Source: DASVNK01 sp036383895
Lineage (GTDB): Bacteria; Verrucomicrobiota; Verrucomicrobiia; Limisphaerales; SXQI01
Length of the DNA stretch: 64,000 nt
NCBI GenBank assembly: GCA_036383895.1
Contig: DASVNK010000048.1
Location: forward strand, 1-64,000
Direction: 5' to 3'
The first letter of the stretch is position 1; every line of letters starts with the position of its first letter. Of the stretch, positions 33,807 to 43,627 are shown piece after piece. A program made the translations under genes and the position numbers. The notes beneath the pieces were generated by a model that saw nothing but the letters and a program-made list of their open reading frames with translations, searched no databases and had not been told where the DNA came from.

Positions 33807-34184
33807 TCACAACACTGGCGCATCGGCATCACGTTCCGGCGGCGGCAAAAAAAGTTTCTTCGCCGACGGCAGCAACAGCAGCAGCTGCAATACCACCGCA
33901 GCCACAAAGCCCACAGCTTCTACCGGCACCGCCTGCGGAACTCCCACTTGGTAGCCAACCGCCGTAAACCCTCCCTGAATCACTAACGCCAAGGGGAAAA
34001 ACCACCGTGCGGGACGGCTCAAAAACCAAATGCCGCCGAGAGACACCAAACAAAGTCCAAACATTACTGCTACCGGAATAAACTCCACACGCATACCTCG
34101 CTTCATCACCAGCACAGCCGCGCCCGCCGAATACCCCGCCGCGGCAATCACACAAAGCGCCCGCAGTCTAAACAGCGCACTCAT
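33807..34184 (-). CDS. Hypothetical four-helix membrane protein
   Basis: The 125-residue protein is mostly hydrophobic, with four predicted membrane segments (about 8-27, 34-54, 63-82 and 88-107) and a short charged C-terminus (PPPERDADAPVL). No family was recognised. It precedes the DUF2750 gene on the same strand with only 6-45 bp between them, depending on the DUF2750 start, so an operon is likely. Confidence 0.65.
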   Translation of the reverse strand: MSALFRLRALCVIAAAGYSAGAAVLVMKRGMRVEFIPVAVMFGLCLVSLGGIWFLSRPARWFFPLALVIQGGFTAVGYQVGVPQAVPVEAVGFVAAVVLQLLLLLPSAKKLFLPPPERDADAPVL

Positions 34185-35065
34185 CGCAAAAGGATTCAGT
34201 AATCACATTATCCTTCACCAAAAGAAATAGCAGCCCTTTTGAAGTGTCGACTCCCGCCTTGCACGCCCTGGGAAAATCTGCTTAAATGTTGCCGCTGAGA
34301 AGAACAGCTCGTGGCTGAATAGAACACCGCGGCGGCGACCACCTCGCGCCAACCGGATTTCCATTCATCCCCGCCGAATCTGTGCACACCCGGAGTGTGC
34401 CCATGGCTGGTTCTTCCCGGCGGAAAACGGAATGAAAAGACCGCGCCATGCACAAGTCGGCTCAACGAAATACTTCCGCAATACAGGAAGAACTCTGCCC
34501 ATCTCTCTTCCGGATTCATCCCGCCCTTGCGGAATCCGAACCGTCGCCCATTGATCGCTCTTTATCGAAAATTCACGAACGTAAGTGCCTGAAAAATCGG
34601 CTTTATGCGGTTTTGTTGAAGTCCACGCCTGCAGCTTCGACGAACCGATTCGAGTCAACATTTCCTTTGCAAGTAACTGCAGCGACCCTTTTCGACTTTA
34701 ATCCGCTTATGTGTTCACGGACAATCGTGAGCACAGCGGTCGAACAAGGCAGTCTGCAAAAAAACACATTTATACCGCACCCGCGTTCCACTCGATTCCA
34801 TCAAAAAAGCCCTGTAATTCCACCAATTCCACCAAATTCCACTTCGCTGCGCCTCAGCTCCGGGGTGAATGAGCCCTCGCAAGTACCTGCAATAACGCTT
34901 TGTAACGGTTATTATCGCCAACACCCGTCGCACCCAGCCAGTCAACATTCTCGCCGTAAGTGGTTCATTTCACCGTTTTTCACGTTAAACAATCTCCTCG
35001 GCGCGCATCGAACTTTTGAATTCGCTTTCACCAAAACCGTCGGTTATACGAATCGACCTACCAGC
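34185..35065. other. Long non-coding leader region before the heme protein
   Basis: No gene is convincing here. The plus-strand frame of the next gene is open from 34448, which would add 206 residues, but that extension lacks any domain, has unusual composition, and would bury the signal peptide that begins at 35066. Short repeats of ATTCCACCA lie near 34817-34840. No riboswitch or clear promoter was recognised. A long 5' leader for the heme protein gene is possible. Confidence 0.5.
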
Positions 35066-38000
35066 ATGAAGAAGTTTCTATCCTTACTGCTCGCCACGGC
35101 CGCGGCGCTCTCCCTCGCGCCGTCCACGAACGCCGCCGATAAAATCGAGTTCAAGCAGCGCGAACGCATTGCTTTCCTCGGCAACTCCCTCGGCGAGCGC
35201 ATGAACCTGTTCGGCCATTTCGAAACGCTCCTCCACGCCCGCTTCCCGCAAAAGGAACTGGTCGTGCGCAATTTCTCCCGGCCGGCCGATGCTGTCGACG
35301 TCCAGCAGCGCCCGAACGACTACACCAACCTCGATGATCCCCTCGAAGTTTTCGGGGCCGATACTTTCATCTGTTTCTTCGGTTACAACGAATCGTTCGC
35401 CGGCGTCGAAGGCGCGACCAAGTTCAAAGACGACTACAAAAAGTTTATCGCCCGCACGAACGAAAAGTACGGCAAAGGCAAAGCCCGCTTTATACTGATT
35501 TCGCCCATCGCCTTTGAAGATTCCAACGATCGGCTCCTGCCGAATGGGGAAAAAGAAAACCAAAACCTGAAGCTCTACACCACCGCCACGACCGACGTCG
35601 CTAACGAACTCAAACTGCCGTTCGTCGATGTCTTCGCCAATACCCAGACGGAATTCGCCAAAGAAAAAGGCGCGCAGTTCACCGTCCATGGCTTCCAGAT
35701 TAACGAAGCCGGTGACCGCCTCGTCGCCACTATTATCGATCGCGCTCTCTTCGGCGGCGAGAATCCCCTTCGCCTCGAAACCGAAACATTCGGCAAAGTC
35801 CGCTCCGCTGTGAATGATAAATCCTGGGTCCACCTGCAGGACTACCGTATGTTGAACGGCTGGTACGTCTACGGCTCGCGCCGCGCGCCGTACGACACCA
35901 ACACCTTCCCGGAAGAATACAAAAAAATCCGCGCGATGACCCAGGTCCGCGACGAATTCGTTTGGAATCTCGTCCAAGGCAAAGCCACTTCCGCAGGTCC
36001 TGACGACTCCAGGACCGGAACTCTCACCGTTCCGAAAACCGCCTTTGGCACGAAGAAATATTCCGAACCGGCCGAACTCCGTTACCTCGGCGGCGAAGAA
36101 GCGCTCAAGGAAATGACCACCGCGCCTGGTTTCAAAGTGAGTCTCTTCGCTTCAGAAACGGAATTCCCTGAACTCGCCAAGCCGGTCCAACTAAACTTCG
36201 ATAACAAAGGCCGCCTTTGGGTCGCTTGCATGCCCACTTATCCGCAATGGAAACCAGGCGACGGACGCCCCAACGATCGCCTCCTCATCTTCGAGGACAC
36301 CAATAGCGACGGCAAGGCGGACAAGGTCAAAGTCTTCTACGACCAACTTCATTGCGCCACGTCCTTTGAATTCTGGAATGGCGGCGTCCTCGTCATGAGC
36401 CAGCCATACACCCTTTTCCTCAAGGACACCGACGGCGACGATAAAGCCGACCAGGTCATCCACTGGATGGATGGCTGGGCGACTGATGACACGCACCACC
36501 GCGGCGGCTTCGAGTGGAACCACGGTGCCCTGCTCCATCACAATGAAGGCGTCTCCATGTCCACCACCTTGGAAACTCCTTACGGTCCGTTCCGCCGCAA
36601 GAACGCACCCGGCGCTTACGTCATCGATCCGCGTTCCATGCAGGTTCGCCACTTCGTTACGCCCGGGTATGGCAATCCTTGGTGCTACGTCTTCGACACC
36701 TGGGGCCAGGGCTTCGTTGGTGACGGCACCAGCGCGCAGCAACATTGGGACTCGCCGCTCTCCGGCCTGGAAAAGGGCAGTCGCCGCGGCTTGAACCCGG
36801 TCTTCGATAATCAAGGCATGCGCCCGGTCATCGGCAGCGAATTTCTCTGGAGCCGTCATTTCCCTGAAGAGGCCCAGGGCCACTTTGTTTACGCCTGCGT
36901 CATCAACATGAATGGCATCCCGCGTTGGGAGGTAAAAGACGACAGCGCTGGCTACACCGGCAAACGTCTGCCTGATCTTCTCAAGTCGACCGACAAAAAC
37001 TTCCGCCCCGCCGATCCCAAGATTGGTCCCGATGGCGCGCTCTGGTTCGGCGATTGGCACAACCCGCTCATCGGCCACATGCAATATTCGCAGCGCGATC
37101 CGAACCGCGACAAAACCCGCGGTCGCATTTATCGCCTCACCGCTGAAGGTCGCGATTTGCTGAAGCCCGTCACCCAATACGGCAAATCGATTCCCGAATT
37201 GCTCGACCAATTCAAAACTTACGAACGCCGCACCCGCTACGCCGCTCGCCGCGAGTTGTGGGATCGTCCGACCCTCGAAGTCCTTGAGGCGATAAACGAA
37301 TGGGTCGCCGGTTTGGACAAGAACGATCCTGAATACGACCGCCTCCTGGCCGAGGCGCTCTGGGTGCAGCAAGGTCATCGCTCTGTTTCACCGAAACTCC
37401 TGGAGAGTGTCGTGATGGCGAAGCGTCCCGAAGCCCGCGCCGCTGCGGTCCGAGTTCTTTCCGACGAATGGCAACGCCTTCCGAACGGCTTCGCTATCTT
37501 GAAGCGCGCCGTCACGGACGAACATCCTCGCGTTCGGCTTGAAGCAGTCCGGGCTCTCAGTTTCGTTGAGTCTCTGGAAGCTGCGGAAATTGCCGCGAGC
37601 GCCGCCAGCAAACCGCTCGACTATTACTTGGAATACACTCTCGAACACACGCTGCGCGCGCTCGAACCGCAATGGAAGGAAGCGCACGTCAAGGGCCAGT
37701 TCGCCGCCAACAATCCTCAAGCCCGCGACTTCGCCGCCACTGTTGCGTTGGGCCGCCCGGAACTCATTCCCGCCATGCGCAGCTTGAAAGCGCTCGTCGC
37801 CAATCCCGGCATGGATGAAAAAGAACGTAACGACGCCATCCGCACCGTCGCCCGCGCCAGAGGCAAAGCGGATGCCGGCAAAGACGTTTTCGCTCGCACC
37901 TGCGTGGCTTGCCACAAGATCGGCGACACCGGGTTTGAATTCGGCCCGAATCTTTCCGACGTCGGCAAACGCATGAAGCGCGAAGAAATCGCCGAATCGA

Positions 38001-38266
38001 TCCTCTACCCCAACGTGAAGGTCGATCCAAAATACCTCAGCGTGAACATCACCACGAAAGATGGCGAAGAACTTACGGGCGTGGTCGTCACGGAAGACGA
38101 CAAGGAACTCAGCGTACAACTCGGCGCGGGCAACGTGCAGAAAGTCGCCAAGACCAACATCGCCAAACGCGAAACGACCAAAGTCTCGAACATGCCCGAA
38201 GGCCTCGCCGAAGCCCTCCAGGCCGAGTTCGTCGACCTCATTGAGTACTTGGCCGCACAAAAGTAA
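35066..38266 (+). CDS. PVC-type multidomain secreted protein: SGNH hydrolase, dehydrogenase propeller, HEAT repeats, cytochrome c
   Basis: The 1066-residue protein has a signal peptide (MKKFLSLLLATAAALSL, cut near TNAA). An SGNH/GDSL-like domain (30-245) follows, with FLGNSLGERM and FGYNES. A propeller of the PVC membrane-bound dehydrogenase type (about 335-680) contains FDNKGRLWVACMPTYP and several DTDGDDKAD-like loops. HEAT-like helices (about 760-900) come next. The C-terminal heme-binding domain has CVACH at 946-950, followed by GFEFGPNLSDVG. This domain set is characteristic of Planctomycetes and Verrucomicrobia. It likely oxidises a sugar or similar substrate in the periplasm and passes electrons to the heme. 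The substrate is unknown. Confidence 0.88.
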   Translation: MKKFLSLLLATAAALSLAPSTNAADKIEFKQRERIAFLGNSLGERMNLFGHFETLLHARFPQKELVVRNFSRPADAVDVQQRPNDYTNLDDPLEVFGADTFICFFGYNESFAGVEGATKFKDDYKKFIARTNEKYGKGKARFILISPIAFEDSNDRLLPNGEKENQNLKLYTTATTDVANELKLPFVDVFANTQTEFAKEKGAQFTVHGFQINEAGDRLVATIIDRALFGGENPLRLETETFGKVRSAVNDKSWVHLQDYRMLNGWYVYGSRRAPYDTNTFPEEYKKIRAMTQVRDEFVWNLVQGKATSAGPDDSRTGTLTVPKTAFGTKKYSEPAELRYLGGEEALKEMTTAPGFKVSLFASETEFPELAKPVQLNFDNKGRLWVACMPTYPQWKPGDGRPNDRLLIFEDTNSDGKADKVKVFYDQLHCATSFEFWNGGVLVMSQPYTLFLKDTDGDDKADQVIHWMDGWATDDTHHRGGFEWNHGALLHHNEGVSMSTTLETPYGPFRRKNAPGAYVIDPRSMQVRHFVTPGYGNPWCYVFDTWGQGFVGDGTSAQQHWDSPLSGLEKGSRRGLNPVFDNQGMRPVIGSEFLWSRHFPEEAQGHFVYACVINMNGIPRWEVKDDSAGYTGKRLPDLLKSTDKNFRPADPKIGPDGALWFGDWHNPLIGHMQYSQRDPNRDKTRGRIYRLTAEGRDLLKPVTQYGKSIPELLDQFKTYERRTRYAARRELWDRPTLEVLEAINEWVAGLDKNDPEYDRLLAEALWVQQGHRSVSPKLLESVVMAKRPEARAAAVRVLSDEWQRLPNGFAILKRAVTDEHPRVRLEAVRALSFVESLEAAEIAASAASKPLDYYLEYTLEHTLRALEPQWKEAHVKGQFAANNPQARDFAATVALGRPELIPAMRSLKALVANPGMDEKERNDAIRTVARARGKADAGKDVFARTCVACHKIGDTGFEFGPNLSDVGKRMKREEIAESILYPNVKVDPKYLSVNITTKDGEELTGVVVTEDDKELSVQLGAGNVQKVAKTNIAKRETTKVSNMPEGLAEALQAEFVDLIEYLAAQK

Positions 38267-38321
38267 TGGAAAGAGTCACATCTTTCTTGCGTGTGCAGCC
38301 GCCGATTTTTATGGTGCTAGC

Positions 38322-38972
38322 ATGAAGTTCGCGGCTGCCTCGCTGTTCCTTTTCTTGTGCTCCCTGCTACCCGCGGGTGCCCAAACCATCCAGGTGGACC
38401 TGGAAGAGTTCCGCCGCCTGCAAGGCGAAGTCGCGGATCTGCGCGAAGCAAAGTCAGCGGGCGACCGCAAAATCAGCGATCTCCAGAAAAAAATCGAATC
38501 CCTCCAAAGAGAACTCCGCGAGACGAGCGAAAAAACCATCCTCAAGCAAGGCGACTTCATCACCCGCGAGGACATCAAAAAAGTCCTCGAACAAATCGAC
38601 AAGGTTGATTCCCAGCGCGAGAGCGATAAAAAAGTAATCCTCGAGGAATTCGACAAACTCGCCCAAAAACTTTCCCAACCCGCATCGCGCATCGGCTCCA
38701 GCGGCGGCCGCACGAAGGATGTCGCCACCCGTAAAGATAAAGAGAAAGAGAAGGAAGCTGAGACTGAACAGGTCGAAGGAACTTTCTATCCCCATAAGGT
38801 TAAGAGCGGCGAAACCTTCGGCGAGATTCTCCAGGCCTACAACGCCGCCCTCAAGAATGAAGGTCGGCCCGCGGTGACCTACTCCCAGGTCAAAAAAGCC
38901 AATCCCAAGATCAACCTCGACCGCATCCACGTCGGCCAGGAAATCCTCTTTCCCGTCCCGGACAAAAAGTAA
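38322..38972 (+). CDS. Secreted coiled-coil protein with C-terminal LysM-like domain
   Basis: The 216-residue protein has a signal peptide (cut near AGAQ-TI), a long coiled coil (25-115, repeated L-x6-L with E/K/R), and a charged linker. The C-terminal LysM-like domain (about 160-214) shows HKVKSGETFGEILQAYN and KINLDRIHVGQEILFPVP. LysM binds peptidoglycan glycans, so the protein is probably tied to the cell wall. ATG at 38322 begins the signal peptide; the frame is open upstream but overlaps the heme protein gene. It follows that gene by 55 bp. Confidence 0.8.
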   Translation: MKFAAASLFLFLCSLLPAGAQTIQVDLEEFRRLQGEVADLREAKSAGDRKISDLQKKIESLQRELRETSEKTILKQGDFITREDIKKVLEQIDKVDSQRESDKKVILEEFDKLAQKLSQPASRIGSSGGRTKDVATRKDKEKEKEAETEQVEGTFYPHKVKSGETFGEILQAYNAALKNEGRPAVTYSQVKKANPKINLDRIHVGQEILFPVPDKK

Positions 38973-39830
38973 TTAAGCCCGGCCCTCGAGCAGAAGCGCG
39001 AGTTCCTTCTTCGTCTTCGCCGGCCAGAGCTTCGGGTCGGTCATGATCGCGTTCCGCAACGCGGCATGGCACGAGCAACTCTGCGCCAATGGGATCTTCG
39101 CCACTGCATCGCGAATGATCGCCTTTGCCGTCTCCGCGTTCCGGGAGAGGTTCTGTATGACCATCTCCACAGTCACATGCTCTTCATCGTCCTTCCAACA
39201 ATCGTAATCCGTCACCATGGCCATCGTCGCGTAAGCTATCTCCGCCTCCCGTGCACATTTCGCCTCGCCCAGATTCGTCATCCCAATCACCGAATAGCCA
39301 AGCTGATGATTCGTCCCCGACTCCGCCCGCGTGCTGAACGCCGGCCCTTCCATGTTCACGTAAGTGCCACCGTGGTGAACCCGTGCCTTCTGCGCCCTGG
39401 CGCTCTTCAAGAGGATCGCACGTAACTCCGCACAGATCGGATCCGCAAAGGCGATGTGCGCCACAATCCCCCGCCCAAAAAACGTATGTTCCAGCGCCTT
39501 CTTCGTCCTGTCGACGAACTGATCCACCAGCACGATATCGCAAGGTTTATACTTCGCCTGCAACGAACCCACCGCGCTCACGCTGATAATCCATCGCACT
39601 CCAAGACTCTTCAGCGCCCAAATATTCGCCCGATGATTCAATTCACTGGGCAAAATCCGGTGTCCCCGCGCGTGCCGCGGCAGGAACGCGACATCGCGCC
39701 CGCCCATTGTCCCGGTGAGAATTTCGTCCGAAGGTTCGCCGAATGGCGTTTTAACCTTTCTCCACTTCTGGTTCGTAAACCCTTCGATCTGGTACAAACC
39801 ACTCCCGCCGATGATTCCAACCACGCTCAT
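38973..39830 (-). CDS. mtnP: S-methyl-5'-thioadenosine phosphorylase
   Basis: The 285-residue phosphorylase cleaves methylthioadenosine to adenine and methylthioribose-1-phosphate, the first step of methionine salvage. GIIGGSGLYQIEG, LPRHARGHRILPSELNHRAN, MEGPAFSTRAES and GMTNLGEAKCAREAEIAYATMAMVTDYDCW are the family signatures of nucleoside phosphorylases of this type. It is cytoplasmic and convergent with the LysM gene with no gap. Its start is 12 bp from the end of the unknown gene at 39849, so the two form an operon. Confidence 0.94.
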   Translation of the reverse strand: MSVVGIIGGSGLYQIEGFTNQKWRKVKTPFGEPSDEILTGTMGGRDVAFLPRHARGHRILPSELNHRANIWALKSLGVRWIISVSAVGSLQAKYKPCDIVLVDQFVDRTKKALEHTFFGRGIVAHIAFADPICAELRAILLKSARAQKARVHHGGTYVNMEGPAFSTRAESGTNHQLGYSVIGMTNLGEAKCAREAEIAYATMAMVTDYDCWKDDEEHVTVEMVIQNLSRNAETAKAIIRDAVAKIPLAQSCSCHAALRNAIMTDPKLWPAKTKKELALLLEGRA

Positions 39831-39848
39831 CTCTGAAATCGCGCGTGA

Positions 39849-40340
39849 TTAAAACCCGAGCTTCGCCAGCTCGTTTTGCAGCTCCGTCTGGAACTCCATC
39901 AAATCATCCTGGCTCGGCTTGTAACCCTGCTCTTTCGGCGCAAGTCCCAACCGACCCATTTGATCCAAATACCACTCCGCCGCCTTCCCGTCGCTGAACG
40001 TCACTTTACCACTGACCAGCGCGCCCGGTCGAGTGACCTGATCAACGGTCACCGCAACTTTGCCGCCCACGAAGTCTCCCGCATCGTCACCTTCGGGAAC
40101 CAAGCCCGGCTGCGCAGGTTTGCCTGTTGCGGGCGGTGGCTTGGGCGCGGGGATTTCAGGCGGTTTCTCTTGCGGTTTGTCTTTGAGCTTCACTCCAAGG
40201 TCATCGATTAAAAAGCGCACTTCCATGTAGGTCATGCCGAGACCAAACTCCTTGTTCAGCTTGTCCTGGATCTCAGAGAGCTTCAGCCCTTCCTCGATCC
40301 ATGCGCTAACCTTCTGCTTTTGTGCGTCGTCCAACTTCAT
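39849..40340 (-). CDS. Hypothetical protein with helical N-terminal and beta C-terminal parts
   Basis: The 163-residue protein has an N-terminal helical, possibly DNA-binding-like part (1-52: SAWIEEGLKLSEIQDKLNK). A proline-rich linker follows (54-85: KPPEIPAPKPPP). The C-terminal beta-rich domain (90-160) contains VSGKVTFSDGKAAEWYLDQMGRLGL. No signal peptide is seen. No family was recognised; similar proteins are known to me only as verrucomicrobial unknowns. It lies just upstream of mtnP on the same strand. Confidence 0.7.
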   Translation of the reverse strand: MKLDDAQKQKVSAWIEEGLKLSEIQDKLNKEFGLGMTYMEVRFLIDDLGVKLKDKPQEKPPEIPAPKPPPATGKPAQPGLVPEGDDAGDFVGGKVAVTVDQVTRPGALVSGKVTFSDGKAAEWYLDQMGRLGLAPKEQGYKPSQDDLMEFQTELQNELAKLGF

Positions 40341-40441
40341 GTTTTAACTTCCCGCGCCAAATGTGCGTGGAAGCGGCTCACGTGACAAGAGGGATAGCCG
40401 CAAACGGTGTGACGCGGTGATCCAAGATAGACCGGGCGAAG

Positions 40442-41185
40442 CTATTTGATGAGAGCGTGCCGCAACGAGGCTGCCAGGAACTGCCGCCGTTCCTCCGGGA
40501 GCGATGAACCAAACTTCAACGGCTTGCCTTCGAGCAGATCGATAACGATATGCGTATTCCGCCGCCGATCTCCGTCCGAATCGCGCCACTGCCTGTCTTC
40601 GATGCGGACATCCTTCACCGCCTCGCGCTTGAACTTCTTTTTGAATCCGAGCGCACCGATTCCGCTAAAGATCTCGCCGTCATAGTCTCGGACGCGAATT
40701 TCTGTTTTCCCGCCCAGGCATGACAAGAAAGCGCCGATCAACGCGAGCCCAATCGCGATAAATGGCGTTAAAAAGAGCCATAGGAAAACTGTCATTCCCA
40801 CGCCCATCGCCCCGCCGCCTTTCATCTTCGGCGCCGGGAACCACTCCGGAGTGCTGACTCCAAGCAGCGACAACGTTGAAGATAATGCAATGACGACAAA
40901 GACCGACACGATTCCATTCCAGAATGCCGCAAAGAGGAAAACACCGAACGCACCGCCTACCGAACGATGCGAGGCGCCAATGAGCGTGCCAAGGGCGGTC
41001 GCCTGCTTCCATGTTCCGGCAGGCGGTTGGTGAAGGTTCACCTCCGTGCTGATGCCCGTCCCCTGCGCTAGACCGGAAAGGGTGTGTGCCAAGTTGCAAT
41101 TGCGGCAGAACGCCACATCCGCGGTGACGTTGATGTCAGCGGACGGGAGCACCGCGCGGCATTTCGGGCAGGTGGGCGTAACCAT
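40442..41185 (-). CDS. Hypothetical zinc-ribbon membrane protein
   Basis: The 247-residue protein opens with a zinc ribbon (CPKC at residues 6-9 and CRNC at 27-30). Two or three membrane segments follow at about 78-108 and 128-158, then a soluble C-terminal part (about 165-245) with EIRVRDYDGEIFSGIGALG and IVIDLLEGKPLKFGSSL. This resembles the C-terminal parts of DUF3592-like membrane proteins. The function is unknown. It is the first gene of a minus-strand run with 39849 and mtnP, separated by about 100 bp. Confidence 0.68.
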   Translation of the reverse strand: MVTPTCPKCRAVLPSADINVTADVAFCRNCNLAHTLSGLAQGTGISTEVNLHQPPAGTWKQATALGTLIGASHRSVGGAFGVFLFAAFWNGIVSVFVVIALSSTLSLLGVSTPEWFPAPKMKGGGAMGVGMTVFLWLFLTPFIAIGLALIGAFLSCLGGKTEIRVRDYDGEIFSGIGALGFKKKFKREAVKDVRIEDRQWRDSDGDRRRNTHIVIDLLEGKPLKFGSSLPEERRQFLAASLRHALIK

Positions 41186-41469
41186 ACTTAATTATGCATC
41201 GGTGCGGAGAGACAAAGGATTTAGCGGATCCAGAAGGCGAAAATGGAAGGTTGAACTGCAAGAGGTTGGAGCGGGTTAGCGAACGCTTATCACTGCCGAA
41301 GGGCGCATTTATCTGTCTTGACGAAAATGCCGATTTTAGATATGCGTGGTTTAACTCAGCAGCCACACTTAGTTGCTCCCGGTCGCCCAGTGCACTTGGA
41401 GTGTCTCGTTTTGGCTAAACAGCAGGGGGTGACAGAGTCGCCAAGCCCTGCTAAAATGAACTGAACCCA

Positions 41470-42318
41470 ATGAGGATGATGCGTGAAGCTCACAGGAACG
41501 GTGCGGCAGAAATGCCCTCGCGCCGCTGCTTCACCGTTTTTGCTCGGAGAGGTTTTACAGTTATTGAACTGACGGCAGTCATCGCGATCGTGGCTATCCT
41601 TGTCAGTCTACTTTGCGCGGCGTTGAATCAAACGAAGACCAAGGCGCTACGCATCTCCTGCCTTGAGAACCTGAAGACGCTAAATCTCGCTTGGCAGATG
41701 TATTCGGAAGATTACGAAGGGCAATTGCCGCTTAACCGCTCTGCTGCCATCATCAAAGATCCGCGTCGTTTTCCTGAATTCAGTCTTTCCTCAAATTCCT
41801 GGGTCTCCGGCAATCCGAAATTCGATACGAGCAGCGCGCCGATTCGCGCTGGAACCTTGTTTCCGTACATCCGCTCGGTGCAGCCGTTTCGTTGCGCGCT
41901 GGACGATTCGCGCAGCGAGCGCGACCCTGGAGTGCTCCGCTCACGCAGCTATGCCATGAATGCCTATCTCGGCGGGGACGAGGCTATGAATCCGGCAATG
42001 AACTTCAATGATCTGAAGCGGCCATCCAGCACGTTCGTCTTCATCGAAGAACACGAACGCAGCCGTTGGGAAAGCAGCTTTGTGGTTGTTCCGGCCTCTA
42101 AAATAGTTGTGGGCGCCGGAAGTAATGTTTCGTCATGGGTTAGCACTCCCGCTGATCGCCATGAGCAGGGATGCAACCTCACCTTCGCGGACGGACACAT
42201 CGAATACTGGCGCTGGTACTCCCCGAAGGCGGACCATGACACAAAGATGGCTAGCACCGGCGGCAAGCACCGTGACGCCCGAGACCTGAATCGTCTTCAG
42301 GCGGTTGTTGGACAATAA
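41470..42318 (+). CDS. Type II secretion-like pseudopilin with H-X9-DG C-terminal motif
   Basis: The 282-residue protein has a prepilin N-terminus: a basic leader ending in ARRG, then FTVIELTAVIAIVAILVSLL, with the cleavage before F and the glutamate at +5. The rest is a globular head with the C-terminal motif HEQGCNLTFADGHIEYWRW, the H-X9-DG signature of the pseudopilin family expanded in PVC bacteria. It would be exported and assembled in a type II-like system or stay in the membrane. It is convergent with the DUF748 gene at 42343. Confidence 0.87.
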   Translation: MRMMREAHRNGAAEMPSRRCFTVFARRGFTVIELTAVIAIVAILVSLLCAALNQTKTKALRISCLENLKTLNLAWQMYSEDYEGQLPLNRSAAIIKDPRRFPEFSLSSNSWVSGNPKFDTSSAPIRAGTLFPYIRSVQPFRCALDDSRSERDPGVLRSRSYAMNAYLGGDEAMNPAMNFNDLKRPSSTFVFIEEHERSRWESSFVVVPASKIVVGAGSNVSSWVSTPADRHEQGCNLTFADGHIEYWRWYSPKADHDTKMASTGGKHRDARDLNRLQAVVGQ

Positions 42319-42342
42319 TCTCTCAAGGCGGCGAGCTCCGCG

Positions 42343-43434
42343 TTATTTGGCCCTTCGTTTCCCTTCGTCGCGATCAAACAGATCGATCGAGTCGTCCACA
42401 CGCGTCTTAAACGCTTCCACGAACGCATTCCTCAGGATATTGAGGACCGTCGTCCAAACTTCCACATCGGTTTTCTCAAACGTTCCGGACACGGGGATCT
42501 TCGTAGCGATCTGATCCTCTGGATGGTTCTTAAAAATCTTCACCGCACCCGCGACGATCGTTTGCCAGATGAGGTTCAGCGGATTTTTGGCGTCCTGTTC
42601 CAATTCAAGCACATCAAGGTCCTTGAAGAATGGCTTCACGTAACCATCGAAGGTACCCTCTGAAGCAGCAATCTCGGTAAACACTTCGAAGGTGCCACGC
42701 TTCACGTTAAACTTCCCGTATGCTTCCAACATTTCGTTCAACGCCACTAAATCCACCTCCGTCAGCCCAAGTTCGAGGTCAAAACGCGGCGCTTCGGCGA
42801 GTGGATCCAACTTCACGTGAATTTCCAGAAACCCGCTACCAAGTGTCGTGCCCCGGGCCCGTAAATCCGCCGGAAGCTCGCTGGCCAGATCGCGTGTGTT
42901 GTAAAGATTCGTGCACACCGCCACCAGGTTCGTCAGGTAAACATCCACTTTCGGCTCGGTCCCGAAATCGTGGAACCACACCGCGCCCTCGCGAATCTCA
43001 AAACGATTTATGCGGAATGGAAAAAGTTCCTGCACAATGCCGAGCCAGGATCGATCGATGCTGGTCTGGCTTTCTTCCTTCGATTCGCCCTTCACAAAGT
43101 TCAGACTGCACCCGTAAACGTCGATCTCACCGACCAGGGCGCCTTGGAAGATCTCACGCCATTCGATTGAGAAATCGACCTTTTCCGCGGAAAAAAACGG
43201 CACCGGCACAGAGCCGGTTGTTTTCTCGATATCGACGTCGTCGATCGAGTACGCGCCCCGAATTAAGTGGATATCAACATCGCCGATATAACCGTCGTAT
43301 TCCGGTAGTTCATCGAGCTTCTGGTTAACGTAGCGTTGGACGAGGGTAGGAAGCGCGAGCCTCAATGCGATCAACGCCACAGCAAGGACGCCGAGCGTCC
43401 AAAGCAACACTTTCCTCGTTCTGTGAGGGCGCAT
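42343..43434 (-). CDS. DUF748/AsmA-like inner-membrane protein
   Basis: The 363-residue protein has one N-terminal membrane helix (VLLWTLGVLAVALIALRLALP). A repetitive beta-rich part follows, typical of the AsmA/DUF748 group: NQKLDELPEYDGYIGDVDIHL, GAYSIDDVDIEKT, ALVGEIDVYGCSLNFVKG and VEVFTEIAASEGTFDGYVKPFF. Relatives bridge the periplasm and are linked to lipid transport or outer-membrane assembly. The start at 43434 is chosen because it begins the basic leader before the helix. It is divergent from the ABC-2 gene (193-bp gap). Confidence 0.78.
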   Translation of the reverse strand: MRPHRTRKVLLWTLGVLAVALIALRLALPTLVQRYVNQKLDELPEYDGYIGDVDIHLIRGAYSIDDVDIEKTTGSVPVPFFSAEKVDFSIEWREIFQGALVGEIDVYGCSLNFVKGESKEESQTSIDRSWLGIVQELFPFRINRFEIREGAVWFHDFGTEPKVDVYLTNLVAVCTNLYNTRDLASELPADLRARGTTLGSGFLEIHVKLDPLAEAPRFDLELGLTEVDLVALNEMLEAYGKFNVKRGTFEVFTEIAASEGTFDGYVKPFFKDLDVLELEQDAKNPLNLIWQTIVAGAVKIFKNHPEDQIATKIPVSGTFEKTDVEVWTTVLNILRNAFVEAFKTRVDDSIDLFDRDEGKRRAK

Positions 43435-43627
43435 AACCCAAACCAACGTACCCGAGTCATTCACCCGGCGCAGTAGGACAGCAGGCGGATTGAACATTCA
43501 GGCGAAATGCGAAGCAAAATTGTAGCAATCAGCGGGCAGATTTCGCTACGTTGAACGCGCGCACCGCCCGATGGTCTGAAGATTGCACCGGCGAGTGCGT
43601 CAGTCGTAGGGAAGTCACTGTCGCTGA

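Noticed and set aside
34448..35065. N-terminal extension of the heme protein
   Set aside because: A standard signal peptide begins at 35066, and the upstream residues show no domain and atypical composition.
36191..37378. Minus-strand open frame of 395 codons opposite the heme protein
   Set aside because: It is antisense to the PVC-type protein with clear domains, and no start signal or family is visible.
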